A stretch of DNA of 64,000 bases from Botryosphaeria dothidea (Eukaryota; Ascomycota; Dothideomycetes; Botryosphaeriales; Botryosphaeriaceae), in NCBI GenBank assembly GCA_011503125.2, contig WWBZ02000008.1, forward strand, positions 124,001 to 188,000. Direction: 5' to 3'. Positions 44,201-59,200 of this stretch are shown here, piece by piece (position 1 is the stretch's first letter; every line of letters starts with the position of its first letter). The position numbers and the translations under genes are program-made. A model generated the notes under the pieces. That model saw only the letters and a list, made by a program, of their open reading frames with translations, was not told where the DNA came from and made no database searches.

Positions 44201-47200
44201 CTTCACCGGCGACAAGCTGGCAGCGCTGGAAGGTGCCGCAATCGAAACCGCCTACCCGTGCTCGGCGGTCCAGGAAGGCATCCTGCTCGCTCGGATCCGA
44301 TTCCCCGAGAGCTACCGCATCGAGCGCGTGTTCGAGGTGGAAAGCCACGGCCCCGCGAGGGTGGATTTGGAGAAGCTCGAGGATGCTTGGCGGACCGTTG
44401 TCAGCCGCCATGCAGCTCTGCGGACCGTCTTTGTCACGAGCTCGCGCGAGGGCGCCATGTTCGACCAGATCGTGCTTCGAAGCATCGAGCCGGATATCGC
44501 GCGGATAGGCCCCTTCAGAAACGGCACGGCCGCCACCCCGGTCCTGAACGCGCTGGAACCTGCCGAGTTCGAGGATGCTCTGCCCGCCCACCGCTTGACG
44601 GTCTGCAAGACGGCCGACGGCCGCGTATTTTGCAAGCTGGAGATCAGCCACGCCGTGGTTGACGGCATGTCTGCCGGCGTCATCTTCAGGGACCTCAGAC
44701 TTGCGTACAGCGGGCTGCTTCCACCGGGACCCGCCCCTCTGTTCAGCGACTATATCTCCTACCTCCAACGACATGCGAAGAAGCCAGCTCTGCAGTACTG
44801 GGTCGACCATCTCCAGGGCGTCAGCCCCTGCCATTTCCCGTCCATAGCGGACCATGTCTCGGAGCCGGTGGAGCTCAAATCCGTTTCCATCGCTATCGGC
44901 TCGATGCAGAATCTCCAGGGATTCTGCAAGGCGCAAGGCGTCACGTTTGCGACTCTCATGCAGGCGGTGTGGGGAACTGTACTCCGCGCCTACACCCAGT
45001 CCGACGACATCTGCTTTGGTTTCCTCTCCTCGGGCCGCGACGCGCCCCTCGTCAACCTGCAATCCACAGTCGGCTGCCTGATCCACATGCTGGTCTGCCG
45101 CATAGACTTTGGCGGCTTTGCGAACTTCAGCGGCTTGCTCCGAGACCTGCAAAGCACGCTTGGCCGCGGTTTTGTGAACCAGCACAGCTCCCTCGCCGAG
45201 ATCCAGAATGCACTGGGTCTGGACGGGCTGCCACTGTTCAACACGCTCATGTCCATTGACTACACGGCTGTGGGTGAGACGGACAGCGAGTCCGCCATCA
45301 GCTTCCGGCAGATGGTCAACTACGCCTCCACCGAAGTAGGTTGCCAACCCCGCGTGCAAATCCGTGCCATACTGACCGTTTCCCCGCAGTACGACATTAC
45401 GCTCACCATCGACTCTACGGCCAAAAAGCTGGCCTTCCAACTGGCATATCAGAGTTCTGTCATGTCAGAGGCGCAGGCCGACAGCCTGGCGAGCTCCTTT
45501 ACCAAGGTCCTGGATTTTATTACGAGCAGCCCCGACGCCGCGCCTTCAGCCGCTGAAGTCGTCGGCGACAACGACCTCGCCCAGCTGGCAGCCGAGTGCC
45601 ATGTTCCCGAGCGGAAGCAGTCGTGCGTGCACTGGCTTGTTGAGGAGCACATTCAGACCCGCCCAGACGCGCCCGCCATTGCATCTTGGGACCGCGACCT
45701 CACGTACGCGCAGCTGGGCACCCACGCCTCGCGGCTTGCGCTGCGGCTACAACGCCTCGGCGTCGGCCCTGAAGTGCTGGTGCCCATCTGCTTCCCCAAG
45801 TCCACCTGGGCCGTGGTCGCCATGGTCGCAGTGCTCCAGGCGGGCGGCGCATTTGTGCCGTTGGACCCCAGCGCACCCAGGGCGCGGCTGCACAGCGTTC
45901 TCGACGACACAAAAGCCACGCTCGTCCTCGCGGCGCCCTCCACCGCCGAGAAGCTCCAGGACTTCGCCGTCACCGTCCTCTGCGTCGACGAGGACATCCT
46001 CGCCGCGCTGCCCGCCCCGACGGAACCCGTGACGTCGTCGGTGCAGCCCCACAACGCCAGCTTCGTTATCTTCACGTCTGGCAGCACGGGCAAACCCAAG
46101 GGCATGGTCATGGAGCATAGCGGCACGGCCACGGTCACGGAAGCGTACCCCAAGGAGCTCTCTATCGGCCCGGGCACGCGGGTGCTGCAGTTCTCGGCGT
46201 ACACGTTCGACATGGGCGTGCTGGACCCGTTGACGACGCTGGCGCGCGGTGGCACGTTGTGCATCCCGTCGGATACGCAGCGCCTCAACGATCTCGCCGG
46301 CGCCATCAACGCTCTCGGCGCCACGTGGGCCTTCCTGACGTCAGTAATCCCAATCTCCATATCAGAAGTACAAAGCAACTAACATGTGATGAATCACCTT
46401 CAGGCCCACTGTCGCTGACATGCTGGACCCGCGCAGCGTGCCGGGCTTCGAGCTGCTCGCGCTGGGCGGCGAGGCCATTGCCCCGCGCACCGTCGACCGC
46501 TGGAAGGACTCGGTGGCGCTGCACGGCGCGTACGGCCCCGCCGAAGCCTCCATCTGCGCCTGGAACCCGGCCCTGGGTAAGTCTGGCCAGAAGACCACTA
46601 ACCTGGGAAAACCCCTCTGCAGTGCTTTTTGGGTCGTCGATCCTGCTGACTTCAGGCGCCTCGTGCCGCTGGGCTGCGTCGGCGAGCTGTTGATCGAAGG
46701 CCCCATGCTCGCGCGCGGCTACGTCAACGTCGACGCCAAGGCCGCCGCCAACTGGCTCGAAGACGTGGACTGGCTCCCCGGGGGAGGCAAGCGGAGGGTG
46801 TACCGCTCGGGAGACTTGGTAAGGCGAAACATGGACGGTACTTATGACTTTGTAGGTCGCAGGGACACGCAGGTGAAGCTGCACGGCCAGCGCGTCGAGC
46901 TATCCGAAATCGAATCCCGGGTCCACGAGGTCCTCCCGGACACGGCAGCGGCCCTGGTCGCGGTGCTCAAGGCAGACGACCAGGCGGACGGCCTCACCCT
47001 TTTCCTCTGGTTCACTGGTGGACCGCACTTCGAGCCCGGCCCGGCGCGCTTCGCCGATGCCTTGTCGCCAGACCTGCGCGCACTGATATCGGATCTGGAC
47101 GCGTCGCTGGCCAAGGTTCTGCCGTCGTACATGGTGCCGTCGCTCTACCTTGTCGTGCAAGGCAGCCCCGAGCAGACGACATCCGGCAAGGTGAACCGCC

Positions 47201-50200
47201 GCACCCTCGTGCAGATGGGCGCGTCCCTGTCGGCAGAGCAGCGGCTCAGCTTCTCGCTCGACACGGTCAAGAGCGAGGACGTGCCGACGACGCCCATGGA
47301 GAAGTTGCTGCAGGGGCTGTGGGCCGAGGTGCTGCGGATCGATACGAAGCTGATTGGCCGCAGCAATAGCTTTTTCCGGCTGGGCGGTGACTCGATTGCT
47401 GCCATGAAGCTCGTCACGGCGGCCATGCAGAAGGGCATGCGTCTGGACGTAGCCACCATCTTCAGGGCCCCTGCTCTGGCGGAAATGGCTGCCCGCGCGG
47501 TCGTCGATGATCTAGAGCAGCTGGAAGTTCTGGAGGCCTTCTCTTTACTCCCAGACGGCGTCGACGTCGACAGCCTGCGGGAGGAGGTTTCTAAGCTGTG
47601 CGGCGTTGATGCGCACAGCATCTCTGACGTGATGCCGTGCACTTCCCTGCAGGTCGGCTTGATGGCTCTTTCGTACAAGCAGCCCAAGTCGTATACCGGC
47701 CGCATCGCGTACCTCCTGCCTGCCAATGTGGACGTGGAAAGGTTCAAGTCCGCTTGGGCCACGGTGCTCCGCACTCACGCCATGCTGCGGACCCGACTGG
47801 TCGACACCCGGGCTGCCGGCATTGTGCAGGTTGTTCTGGAAGGCGAGGAAATCGAGTGGAAGTCCACAAGCGATGTGGACGCCCACATGCAGCAGGACGC
47901 CGAGATCCCCATGGCTATCGGTGGCCGCCTGTCGCGGTACGCCATCGCCGAAGGGAGTGACGGCCGGCGGTTCTTCGTCTGGACTGCCCATCACGTCCTG
48001 TATGATGGCCAATGTCTGCCATTGATCTTGCAGCAGGTCGAGGAAGTCTATCGCGGCCACCAACTGGAAACGCCCACCCCTTTCGCTGAGTTCATCCACT
48101 ACACCCAAAGCCAGGCAACGCCGGAAGCAGAGGACTTTTGGCGCAAACAGCTGGCCGAATCCAGCAGAACCAACTTCCCGGCGCCGCCCTCGGCGGACAA
48201 GCCTCGTGTGGATGGCGAGGTCATTCACAACATCCAGGTGGCTACGCAAGCACACCCCGGAATCACGCTCTCCACGCTGCTCCGCGCTGCCTGGGGGATT
48301 GTGTTGGCCAAGCACGCCAACACCGACGACCTGATCTACGGGATCACAGTCAGCGGCCGCAGCGCAAACGTGCGCTCCGTGGAGCAGATGGTCGGCCCCA
48401 CCATTGCCACCGTCCCGCTGCGTGTTCGCCTGGACCCGCGGCAAAGCATCCCGGAGTTCCTGGACAGCCTGCAGAGCCAGGGCACCGACATGATTCCCTA
48501 CGAGCAGTTCGGTCTCCAAAACATCGCCCGGCTGGGCGCCGGCGCGGAGAACGTGTCCTCGATCCAGAGTCTCCTCGTGGTGCAGCCGGTAGAGCAAGAC
48601 GCCGAACCCCCGCTCGGAATGAAAATCCAAAAGGTCCACGGCGCCGGATTCCACACATACCCGCTCATCATCGAGTGCCGCTTCGCCGGCAACGCCGTCG
48701 AGACGCACTTGCTGCACGATGCCAACGTCGTGCCGGCGCCGCTGATGCAGGCCATCTGCGCCCAGTTCCAGAGTGTCATGGAGCAGCTCACCGGCGGGGC
48801 TGTCCAAACGCTGGCCGACATCGACATGCTGACCGATGACGACATGCTCCGCATCCAGGAGTGGAACAGCCAAATGCCCGAGGTGGTGACGGCCTGCGCC
48901 CACGACCTCATCCACCAGCGCGCAGCCGTGCACCCAGCCGACATGGCCATCGTCGCATGGAACGGCGATTTCACCTACCAACAGATGGACCGCGCAGTCA
49001 CGAAGCTGGCGAGCCACCTCGTCGAGCTTGGGGTGGGCCCTGAGGTTTTTGTGCCGTGTTGCTTTGAAAAGTCGGCTTGGTACGTTGTTGCGCAGCTGGC
49101 CGTCATGGTGGCTGGCGGCGCGTTCGTGCCGTTGGAGCCGTCGCACCCGACGAACCGCCTTCTCGACATCATCGAACAGCTGGACGCCACAGTCATGATA
49201 ACAACCCCCTCAACTGCAGCAAAGCTTACCCCTGGGACTGTGGCCAACGTGGTCGAGCTGTCGGAAGCATACGTCTCATCGCTGCCAGAGCCTGCCGGGC
49301 CGTTGGTCGGGAGAGCGGAGCCCAACAACGCTGCGTACTGCCTGTTTACTTCGGGCAGTACGGGCAAACCGAAGGGTGTTGTGATCGACCACGAGACACT
49401 CTGCTCCAGCGCCGCCGGCCACGGCAAAGCCCTGGGCGTGTCCAAAGAGACGCGGGCGCTGCAGTTTTCCACGCACGTCTTCGACGCCAGCATCGTCGAA
49501 ATCCTCACCACGCTCATCGCCGGCGGCTGCGTCTGCGTGCCGTCTGAGGAGGCCAGAATGAACAATGTCGCGGCGGCCATCAACGAGATGCAGGCCAACT
49601 GGGCCCTGTTCACGCCGTCATTCTCGCGCCTGGTGCGCGCCGAAGACGCGGCGTCTCTGAAGACGCTGGTGCTTGGTGGAGAGGCGGTCAAGCCGGAGAA
49701 CATCGCGCAGTGGTTGGGCAAGGTGCGGCTGATCAACTCGTACGGTCCGACAGAATGCACCGTCACCACCGTCGCGCGTGAGATCACTTCTGTGGATGCG
49801 CCTCCCGCCACCATCGGCCGGCCGGTCAGTTGCAAGTGTTGGATCGTCGACCCGGCGGATGAATCACGACTGAGCCCGGTGGGCTGCGTGGGCGAACTGT
49901 TCGCTCAAGGCCCGCTGCTCGCCCGCGGCTACCTGCACGACGAGCAAAAGACGGCCGCCGCATTCATTGTAAACCCACCCTTCCTCACCGACCATGTCGA
50001 TGACTCTGGTCTGCGCAAGCGCGTGTACCGCACGGGCGACTTGGTACGCTACCTGCCCGACGGGAGCATCGAGTACATAGGCCGCAAGGAGAACTCGCAG
50101 GTCAAGCTCAACGGCCAGCGCATGGAGATTGGAGAGATCGAGCACCACGTGCAGGAAAACGTGCAAGGCGCCAAGCAGATTGTCGTCGACATCGTCAAGC

Positions 50201-53200
50201 CGTGCCAGGGCGCCCAGCGGGCTCAGCTGGCTGCCTTCCTCTACTTTGGTGGCGACGATTCCAACAAAAGAGCAGATGGGGACGATGCCGCGTGGCTGAT
50301 GCCGCTGGACGCCGAGCTGGAAACGGCAATCGCAGATCTCATGAGCACGCTCGCTATCGTCTTGCCGCAGTACATGATTCCCAGCCTCTACATCCCGCTG
50401 CGCCGGCTCCCCCTTGCTGTCTCGGGCAAAAGTGATCGCAAGAAGCTGGTCGAGATCGCAGAGAACATGTCTGCTGCCGAGGTGGCCAGCTACTCCTTGG
50501 CCGGCTCGGAAAAGCGCATGCCAACCACGGAGATGGAGCTCGAGCTCCGCGACCTCTGGGCTGCAGTGCTGGACATTGACGCCGAGTCAATCGGCGCTGA
50601 GGATAGCTTCCTGCGGCTGGGCGGAGACTCGATCGCGGCCATGCGTCTCGTATCTGCTGCGCGCCAGAGAGGCCTCACCCTGACCGTCGCCAGGGTCTTC
50701 AAGGATCCCCGTCTTTCTCAACTCGCCCTTGGCACCGTCCGCGAGGACCAGAACGTGCAAGTGCTGGAGCCATTTTCACTGCTCCCGAGCGACCTCTCCC
50801 GCGACCAGCTCGCCGACGCGGTACGCACCCAGTGCGGCGTCGAGTTCTCCAAGATCCAGGACGCGTACCCGTGCACGGCACTGCAGGAAGGCCTCATAGC
50901 CATCTCGATCAAGCAAGCCGGAGCCTACATCGCCAGGAACACGCTCAAGGTGCCCGCCTTCATCGATATCAACCGGCTGCGCAAGGCGTTCCAGACGGTC
51001 GTCCTGGCCCGCGAGATTCTCCGCACGCGCATCGTCCAGTTCACCCACCGCGGGTCCGTGCAGGTCGTCCTCGAGGACGACGTCCACTGGGACACGGTGG
51101 GTGAGCTGCAGCCGTACCTGGACCAAGACCCGCGCGCGCTCATGACGTACGGCGCGCCGCTGATCCGCTTCGCCGTCGCCACCGACGAGACGCATGGAAG
51201 GTGCCTCGTGTTAACGCTGCACCACGCGCTGTACGACGGCTTCTGCCTCCCGCTCATCATGCAGGACGTGCAAAGGGCCTACGACGGCCAGGCTCTCGCA
51301 AAGGTGCTCCCCTTTTCCACCTTCGTCAAGTACCTGGACGACGCCAACGGCGACGACTCGGACACGTACTGGACAGCCCAAACGGCCGGCGCCAAGCTAA
51401 CCCCATTCCCCCGCCTCCCGAGCAAGCAATCGCCCAAGCGCGCAGATGCAGCGCTACACCTGCGCGTCCCCTGTGGGCGTGCTGCCGGCTCCGACATCAC
51501 CGTGCCGACCATCCTGCGTGCCGCGTGGGCCATCGTTCTGGCGCGGTATACGGACTCTGAGGACGTCGTCTTCGGCTCGACACTCTCCGGCAGGAATGCG
51601 CCGCTGGGCGGCATCGACGCTATGATCGGCCCGGTCATCGCAACGGTGCCGGTTCGCGTGCGTGTCGAACCAGCGCAGTCGAAGCTGGAGTACCTGGAGG
51701 AGGTGCAGCAGCAGGCGGCCGACATGATTGCGTATGAGCAAAAGGGGCTGCAAAACATTGCGCAGCTGAGCGCCGACGCGCGAGAGGCCACCAACTTCCG
51801 CACGCTCATGGTAATCCAGAAGGGGGTTGCGCGGGCGGATCTGCTGGGCATGGAGAACGTGACGGAGGCCATGAATGAGGGCTTCTACTCGTACCCCTTC
51901 ATCCTTGAGTGCACGCCCTTCGATGACGTGATTGACGTTGATGCGCGCTTTGACGCCAATATCGTTTCTCCCGAGCAAGTTGAGACGGCTCTGCACCAGT
52001 TCGGCCACGTCGTCAAGCAGCTGATCAGCTCTGCCGACTGTCCCCTCGGAGACGTCGACATGTGCAGCCCGCAGGACCTTGAGCGCATCTACGCCCTTAA
52101 CACCGCTCTCCCACAGGCTACTCCCGACTTGGTACACAACATGATTGCCCAGCGCGTCACGAGCCGTCCGGACGCCGAGGCGGTGTGTGCGTGGGACGGC
52201 TCATTTACCTACGCCGAGCTCGATAAGCTGTCCGATGCCCTGGCTGCGCATCTCAAGTCCCTCGGCGTCGGTTCCGAGTCGCTGGTGCCGTTCTGTATGG
52301 ACAAGTCCAAGTGGGTGCTTGTAGCGATGCTGGGCATCATGAAGGCCGGCGGCGCCTTCGTGCCGTTGGATCCAGGCCACCCCTTTGCGCGGCGCGAGAC
52401 CATTTGTAAACTCACCGGTGCTGAAGTCATGATCGTTGCGCCCTCGACTCGCGACATTAGCGAGGGCTTGGTCGAGACGGTGGTCGAGCTGACGCCAGAC
52501 TCCGTCGCCTCGATGCCTGCCACCACCGGCGTGCTATCTGATGTTAAGCCCGAAAACACCGTCTACGTCCTCTTCACTTCCGGCTCGACGGGCGTGCCCA
52601 AGGGCGTGGTCATGGAGCACCGCGCCGTGACGACCGCCGCTCCGCTATTCGGCGCGTCGATGAGCCTGAACCAGGACTCGCGCGTGCTGCAGTTCAGCAG
52701 CTACGTTATGGACATTAGTGTCATGGAAACTATCGTCGCCCTTTCCCAGGGCGCCTGCGTTTGCGTGCCCAGCGAGCATGACCGCATGAACGACCTCGCC
52801 GGCGCCGTTAACGCCATGAATGCAAACTGGACGCTGCTAACGCCCTCGGTCGGCCGCCTTCTGACGCCCGACCTGATGCCGTGCATGCGCACCATGACGT
52901 TTGGCGGCGAGCCCGTGGGCAAGGACAACGTCGAGACATGGTTTGGACGGACCAATCTGATTCTGGTGTACGGCCCCTGCGAGACCACCATCGTCTGCTC
53001 CACCTACACCGTCCAGGACGTCGCCGACTCCCCAACCCTCATCGGCTCCACCGTCGGCTCGCTCTTCTGGGTCGCCGATCCCGCCGACCACGACAAGCTC
53101 GTGCCCTTTGGCTGCGTGGGCGAGCTGCTGGTCCAGGGGCCCCTCATGGCCCGACACTACCTTGGCGATCCCGAGAGGACGGCCGCGTCCTTCGTCGACG

Positions 53201-56200
53201 CGCCGCGCTGGCTGCCCGAGCAGCCTGCGGGCTTTGCGCGCAGGGTGTACAAGACGGGCGATCTGGTCAGGGCGCGGCCGGACGGCATGTTCGAGTGCCT
53301 GGGCCGCAAGGACACCCAAGTCAAGCTGCGCGGCCTGCGCATCGAGCTCGGCGAGATCGAGCACCAGATCCGGAGCAACATGCCGGACGCCCAGCTCGCC
53401 GTCGCGGACGTGGTGTCCATGAGCGACGATCCGCAGGACAACCTGCTCGCCGCGTTTGTGGCGCTTGCTGAGGACAGCGAGCTGCTTCACGGCGCCGAGG
53501 TAGAGGAAGAGACGGCGCCGCTGCCCATGACCAAGCCCATCTCGGCCGCGCTGACGCAGCTGGCGGCCGCGCTGGCGGAGGCTCTGCCGCGGTACATGGT
53601 GCCGACGCTGTTCGTTCCGTTCAAGCGCATCCCGATTGTTGGGAGCGGCAAGACGGACCGCAAGCTGCTGCGCGAGCACGTGCGCGGGTTGACAAAGGAG
53701 CAGTTTGCCGCCCACTCGCTGGCCTCGTCGGAGAAACGCGCACCTGCGACGCCCATGGAGTTTAGGTTGCAGGGGCTGTGGGCTGGCGTGTTGAGAGTGG
53801 AGCCGGATGGCATTGGTGCGGATGACAGTTTCTTGCAGCTTGGTGGTGACTCCATCACCGCCATGCGCCTCATCACCGCCGCGCGCGCCGAGGGCATCGC
53901 GCTGAGCGTCAGCACTGTGTTCGATAGCCCGCGCCTGTCGCAGATGGCGGCGCTGGTTGAAGAGGTGGAAGAGGAGGAGGAGGAGGATGCGCAGGATGCG
54001 CTCGAGCCGTTTGCCCTGCTCAAGGACTCGGTCTCGATGGACGTGCTGCGCGAGGAGGTTGCCGACCAGTGTCGCATCGACCCGGATCTGATCCAGGACT
54101 GCTACCCGTGCACGCCGCTGCAGGAGGGGCTGGTCGCCCTCACCGAGAAGCAGGCCGGCTCGTACATCATGCAGATGGTCTTCCAGCTGCCTCCCGGCGT
54201 GGACCTCGCGCGCTTCGAGAAGGCCTGGCGCGTCGTTGAGGCTTCCACCGAGGTCTTGCGCACCCGCATCATCCGCCTGGCCGACGACAAGGACTTCCTC
54301 CAGGTCGTCGTGAACGAAGCGGCGACCTGGACGCACGGCACCGACCTCTGCGCCTACCTCACGGCCGACAAGAGCGCCCACATGCACCTCGGCAGCCCCC
54401 TGGTGCGCTACGCGCTGATTCAAAACGAAGCAGACCAGGCGGCGTACTTCATCTGGACGATGCAGCACGCCGTATACGACGGATGGAGCATGCGCCTCAT
54501 GCTGGAGAAGTTCCACAGTGCATACGAAAGCGGCGGCAGCGGCGGAGAAAATGAAGAAGCAGTCCGGTTCGCAGACTTCATCCGCTACGTGTCCGGCCAG
54601 GATGCCGAAGCAATGGCCCGGTACTGGCGGACGGAGCTGGACGGTGCCACGGCCACGCTCTTCCCACGCGTGCCCCAGCACCGGCGCAAGTCGGGCGAGG
54701 GCGAGGTCTGGCGCAAGATCTTCCACGTCCAGCCGCAATCGCAGCTGGCCGTCACCAAGGCATCAGTCGTCCGGGCGGCCTGGGCGCTGGTCGTCGCGCG
54801 CTACGCCGACACGAACGACGTCGTCTTCGGAGCCACCGTGTCGGGAAGGAACGCGCCCGTTGCGTCCATGGAGTCCATCATCGGGCCCGCCATCGCGACG
54901 GTTCCGGTGCGGGTTCGCCTGGACGGCAACAAAACGGTGGCCGCCTTCATGGCCGACGTGCAGCAGCGCGCCAACGCCGCGATCCCGTACGAGCAGCTGG
55001 GCTTGCAGAACATTGCCAAGGTCAGCGGGGACGCCCGCGGCGCCTGCGACTTTCAGAACCTGATGGCGGTGCACCCGCCGCGGCTGACGGCGCAGGACCG
55101 CGACGCGACGATTCTCGACTTCCAGCCGCGGGCCGAGCTGTCGACGTCGGACAGCAGCGGCTTCTTCAACTACCCGCTGGTGTTCCAGTGCCACCTGGGC
55201 GACGGCGACGAGCTCGACGTCAGCATCGCCTTCGACACGGGCCTGTTCAGCGAGCAAGAGGCCGAGGCGCTGGGCTTCCAGTTCCAGCGCGTGGTCCAGC
55301 AGCTCGTGGGCCCGCAGGCGGACAGCCTGACGGTCGCCGACGTCGACGTGTGCAGCGCCCGCGACGTGCGCCAGATGACGGAGTGGAACGCCTTCGACCT
55401 GCCCGGGATTGTCGACGAGTGCGTCCACACGCTGATCGAGCGCCAGGCCGCCGCTCGCCCGCATGCCCCTGCTATCTCGGCGTGGGACGGCCAGTTTACT
55501 TACGCCGAGCTCGACGCTGCGGCCAACCGCCTGGCGCACCATCTCCTGGCGGCGCACCAGATTGTCCCGGATACGCTGGTGCCCATTCTTTTCGAAAAGT
55601 CGGCGTGGGTGATTGTGGCGATGCTGGCTGTCAACAAGGCGGGTGGCGCGTGGGTGCCGCTGGACCCCTCGCATCCGGAGGGCAGACACCGCGCCATCGT
55701 CGCCCAGACAGGCGCGCAGGTGGTGCTGGCGTCGCCGGCCAATGCGGCTCGCGCTGCTGTGCTCGCGCCGCACGTTGTCCAGGTATCGCCGGCCCTGGAC
55801 GCAGGCCTCAAAGAGACGCTAGGCGCTGTCGGCCGCCCCGAGACGGCGGTGACGCCCGCACACGCCGTGTACGTCCTGTTTACCTCTGGTACAACTGGCG
55901 TGCCCAAAGGGATGGTAATGGAACACGGCGGTGTCAGCACCAGTCAAACCGCCATCTGCAAGCGCATCCGCATCGGCCCCTCGGTGCGGTTCCTGCAGTT
56001 CGCGTCGTACGTCTTCGATATGTGTATCGGCGAGATCCTGCTGCCGCTGCTGTCGGGAGCGTGCATCTGCGTGCCGTCCGATGACGTGCGAACCGACGAT
56101 ATCGTCTCCTTTATCCGCGACCAGCGCATCAACTGGGCCTTCCTGACGCCGTCGTACGCGCGCCTGCTCCACCCAGACGACGTGCCCTCGCTCGAGCTGC

Positions 56201-59200
56201 TCTTCCTTGCCGGCGAGGCCGTCGGCCTCGACCATCTGCGCACCTGGGTGGGCCGCGTCCGTCTGCTCAACGGCTGGGGCCCTTCGGAGACGTGCGTGGT
56301 GAGCACGCTGAAGGAGTGGACGGCGCAGGAAGCCAACCCGTCGCCCCTCGACGTCGGCTCGGCCATCGGCTGCCGCTGCTGGATCGTCGACGCGGACGAT
56401 CCGGCCCGTCTCGCGCCCGTCGGCTGCGTCGGCGAAGTCGTCATCCAGGGGCCGACCATCACACGCGGCTACCTGGGCGACCCGGCCCGTACCGCTGCCG
56501 CCGTCGTCACCGAGCTCCCCGCCTGGGCGCTGGCCGACGACAGTGACACGGGCTTCGACACGACGTCGCCGCGCCGCTACGGCCGCTTCTTCAAATCGGG
56601 CGATCTCGCCTATTACAAACCAGATGGCAGCGTTGAATTCGTCAGCCGCAAGGACACGCAGGTCAAGATCCGTGGCTTCCGCGTCGAGCTCAGTGAGATC
56701 GAGCACCACGTGCGCCAGAGCTTCCCCGGCGGCGTCGAGCAGGTCGCCGTCGACATCTTTAAGCGGCCCGGCGGCGCGCTCGCCCTCGCTGCGTATCTTT
56801 GCTTCTCGGACGCGACGCGAACCATCGCGGCGCGTGGCGGCGAGGATGCGGACAAGATGCTGCGGGAGATGCTGCTGCCCATGACGCCCGACCTCCAGGA
56901 GCGCGTGCAGGCTCTCATCGGCAACCTGGCCGTCGCGCTGCCGTCCTACATGGTGCCGACCATCTTCGTGCCGCTGGCCTTCATGCCGTTCGCGACCGCG
57001 CTGAAGCTCGACCGCATCAGCCTTGGGGCCGTTGCGAACGCGGTCTCGGACGAACAGCTGGGCGCGTACGCACTGCAGGACACGCGCAAGCGCGCGCCGG
57101 TGACGCCAATGGAGACTGAGTTGCAGGGAATCTGGAGTAAGGTCCTGGGCCTGTCACTCGAGGGGATTGGGCGAGACGACAGCTTTTTGAGGCTGGGCGG
57201 CGATTCGATCGCGGCCATCAGGCTCGTCACGCTCGCGAGGGAGGCCGGGATCGCGCTCACGGTGCGGGACATCTTCGACGAGCCCCGGCTCTCCGGCATG
57301 GCTGCCACCGCTGGTGCTGATGCTGGTGGAGGCGAAGGAGAGGGGGAGGCGGCGGAGCCGTTCAGCCTGCTGCCCGCCACCGTGCGCGAGACACTCGCCA
57401 AGCGCGTCGAGGAGGCGTGCGGCGTGTCGGCTGATGCCGTGCAGGACGCGTTTCCGTGCACTGCTCTCCAGGAGGGTTTCATGGCGCTGGCGGAGAAGCA
57501 GCCCGGCTCGTACACGGCGCGCAACGTCTTCAAGCTGCCGGGGGCAATCGACGTCGAGCGGTTCAAGCGCGCGTGGGAGCAGACGGTCGAGAGATGCGAG
57601 CTCCTCCGCGCCAGGCTGATCCTGTGCGAGGGCGATGCGGTGCAAGTGATTCTCGACGAGCCCGTCGTGTGGGAGGAGCTGCAAGAGGAGGGAGGGGAAG
57701 ATGGAAGAAGAGACGTGGCGGCCTTCGTTGCCGCGATGGAGAAGACGGCGCCGATGAAGCACAGCTCCCCGCTGTCGCGCTACGCCATGGTGACGGATGC
57801 CGAGGGGACGACGTACTTCATCTGGATGGCGCACCACTCGATTTACGATGGTTGGTGCCTGCCGCAAATCTTTGCCATGCTGGAGAAGGCGTACGCGGGC
57901 GACGAGGCGGGCATCGAAGCGCCCAGCTCGTTCCGCGGCTACATCGAGTACGTCCAGTCGTCCGACCCGGAGGACTCGGCGGCTTTCTTCAGAGACGAGC
58001 TCCAGGGCGCCACGGCCGTCGACTTTCCACGCGCTTCTCACGGACACGCGGCAAGGAGCAGCGAGGCTCACCACGACGTCTTCACGCTCGACGTGCCCTC
58101 CGCTGATCGCCCAGACGCAGACGTCACGGCGACGACGGTGCTGCGCGCGGCATGGGCATTGGTGCTGGCGCGCTGGACCGAGACGCAGGATGTCGTTTTC
58201 GGCACCACCGTGTCCGGCCGCAACGCGCCGGTGCCTGGGATCCACAAGATGCTGGGGCCGACGCTTGCCACACTGCCCATCCGCATCAACACGGCCGCCA
58301 GCCGCACCCAGTCGATCGCGGAGCTGCTGGATTCCGTGCAGCGCCAGGCCAACGCGCTGATCCCGCACGAGCACTACGGCGTGCAGAACATCTCGGCCGT
58401 GGCGCGCGACGCCTGCGACTTCAAGAACCTGCTCGTCGTGCAGCCGGACCACCGCTACGCCAACGGCCTCGGCGTCGAGGTCGTCGACAACCTCGTGTCG
58501 GCCCACCAGGGCTACCACGTCTACCCGCTCGTGCTCGAGTGCCTGCTGCACGCCGACGACATCACGCTGCGCGCCACCTTCGACCCGCAGGCGCTCTCGC
58601 ACACGCACGCCGAGGCCCTGTGCCACCACCTGGCCACCGTCGCCGACCAGCTGGCCCGCCTGCCGCCGCGGACGCCCGTGGCGGAGGTGCGGCTGTTTGG
58701 TGAGCACGACGAGGCTCTTACACGTGCCTGGAACCCGAGCCCTGCGCCGCTGCAGACTGGCGCTACGCTGCATGGCGAGATCGCTGCTGCGGCGGCCGCG
58801 AGCCCCGATGTCGAGGCTGTCTGCGCCAGCGGCATCAGCTTCACGCACGGAGAGCTTGACGGCAAGGCCGCTCGGCTGGCACGCCGTCTCAGGATGCTTG
58901 GGATTGGCAGGGGTGATCTGGTGCCGCTGTGCTTTGAGAGCTCCGTGTGGTATGTTGTTGCCGTCCTGGCGGTGCTGAGGGCTGGCGCCGCCTTCGTGCC
59001 GCTCGATCCAAAGCACCCGAGGGATAGACGGGAGGCTATTATTGAGCAGTTGGGCACCAAGATCCTCGTTGGCAGCCCTCTCGGTGTGGAGAAGTCGGAA
59101 GGGATGGCGGAGGTGTTGGTTGAGGTGTCGCAGGAGGCGGAAGAGGTGTTGGAGAAGGAGGGAAGTAAAGAGGAGGATGATGAGGAGGAGGAGCAGAAGG

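Noticed and set aside
46576..46622. Apparent intron (gtaagt...ctgcag) in A2 of the NRPS
   Set aside because: The stretch is in frame and codes for GKSGQKTTNLGKPLC, which contains the conserved NxGKP motif of A domains, so it is coding.
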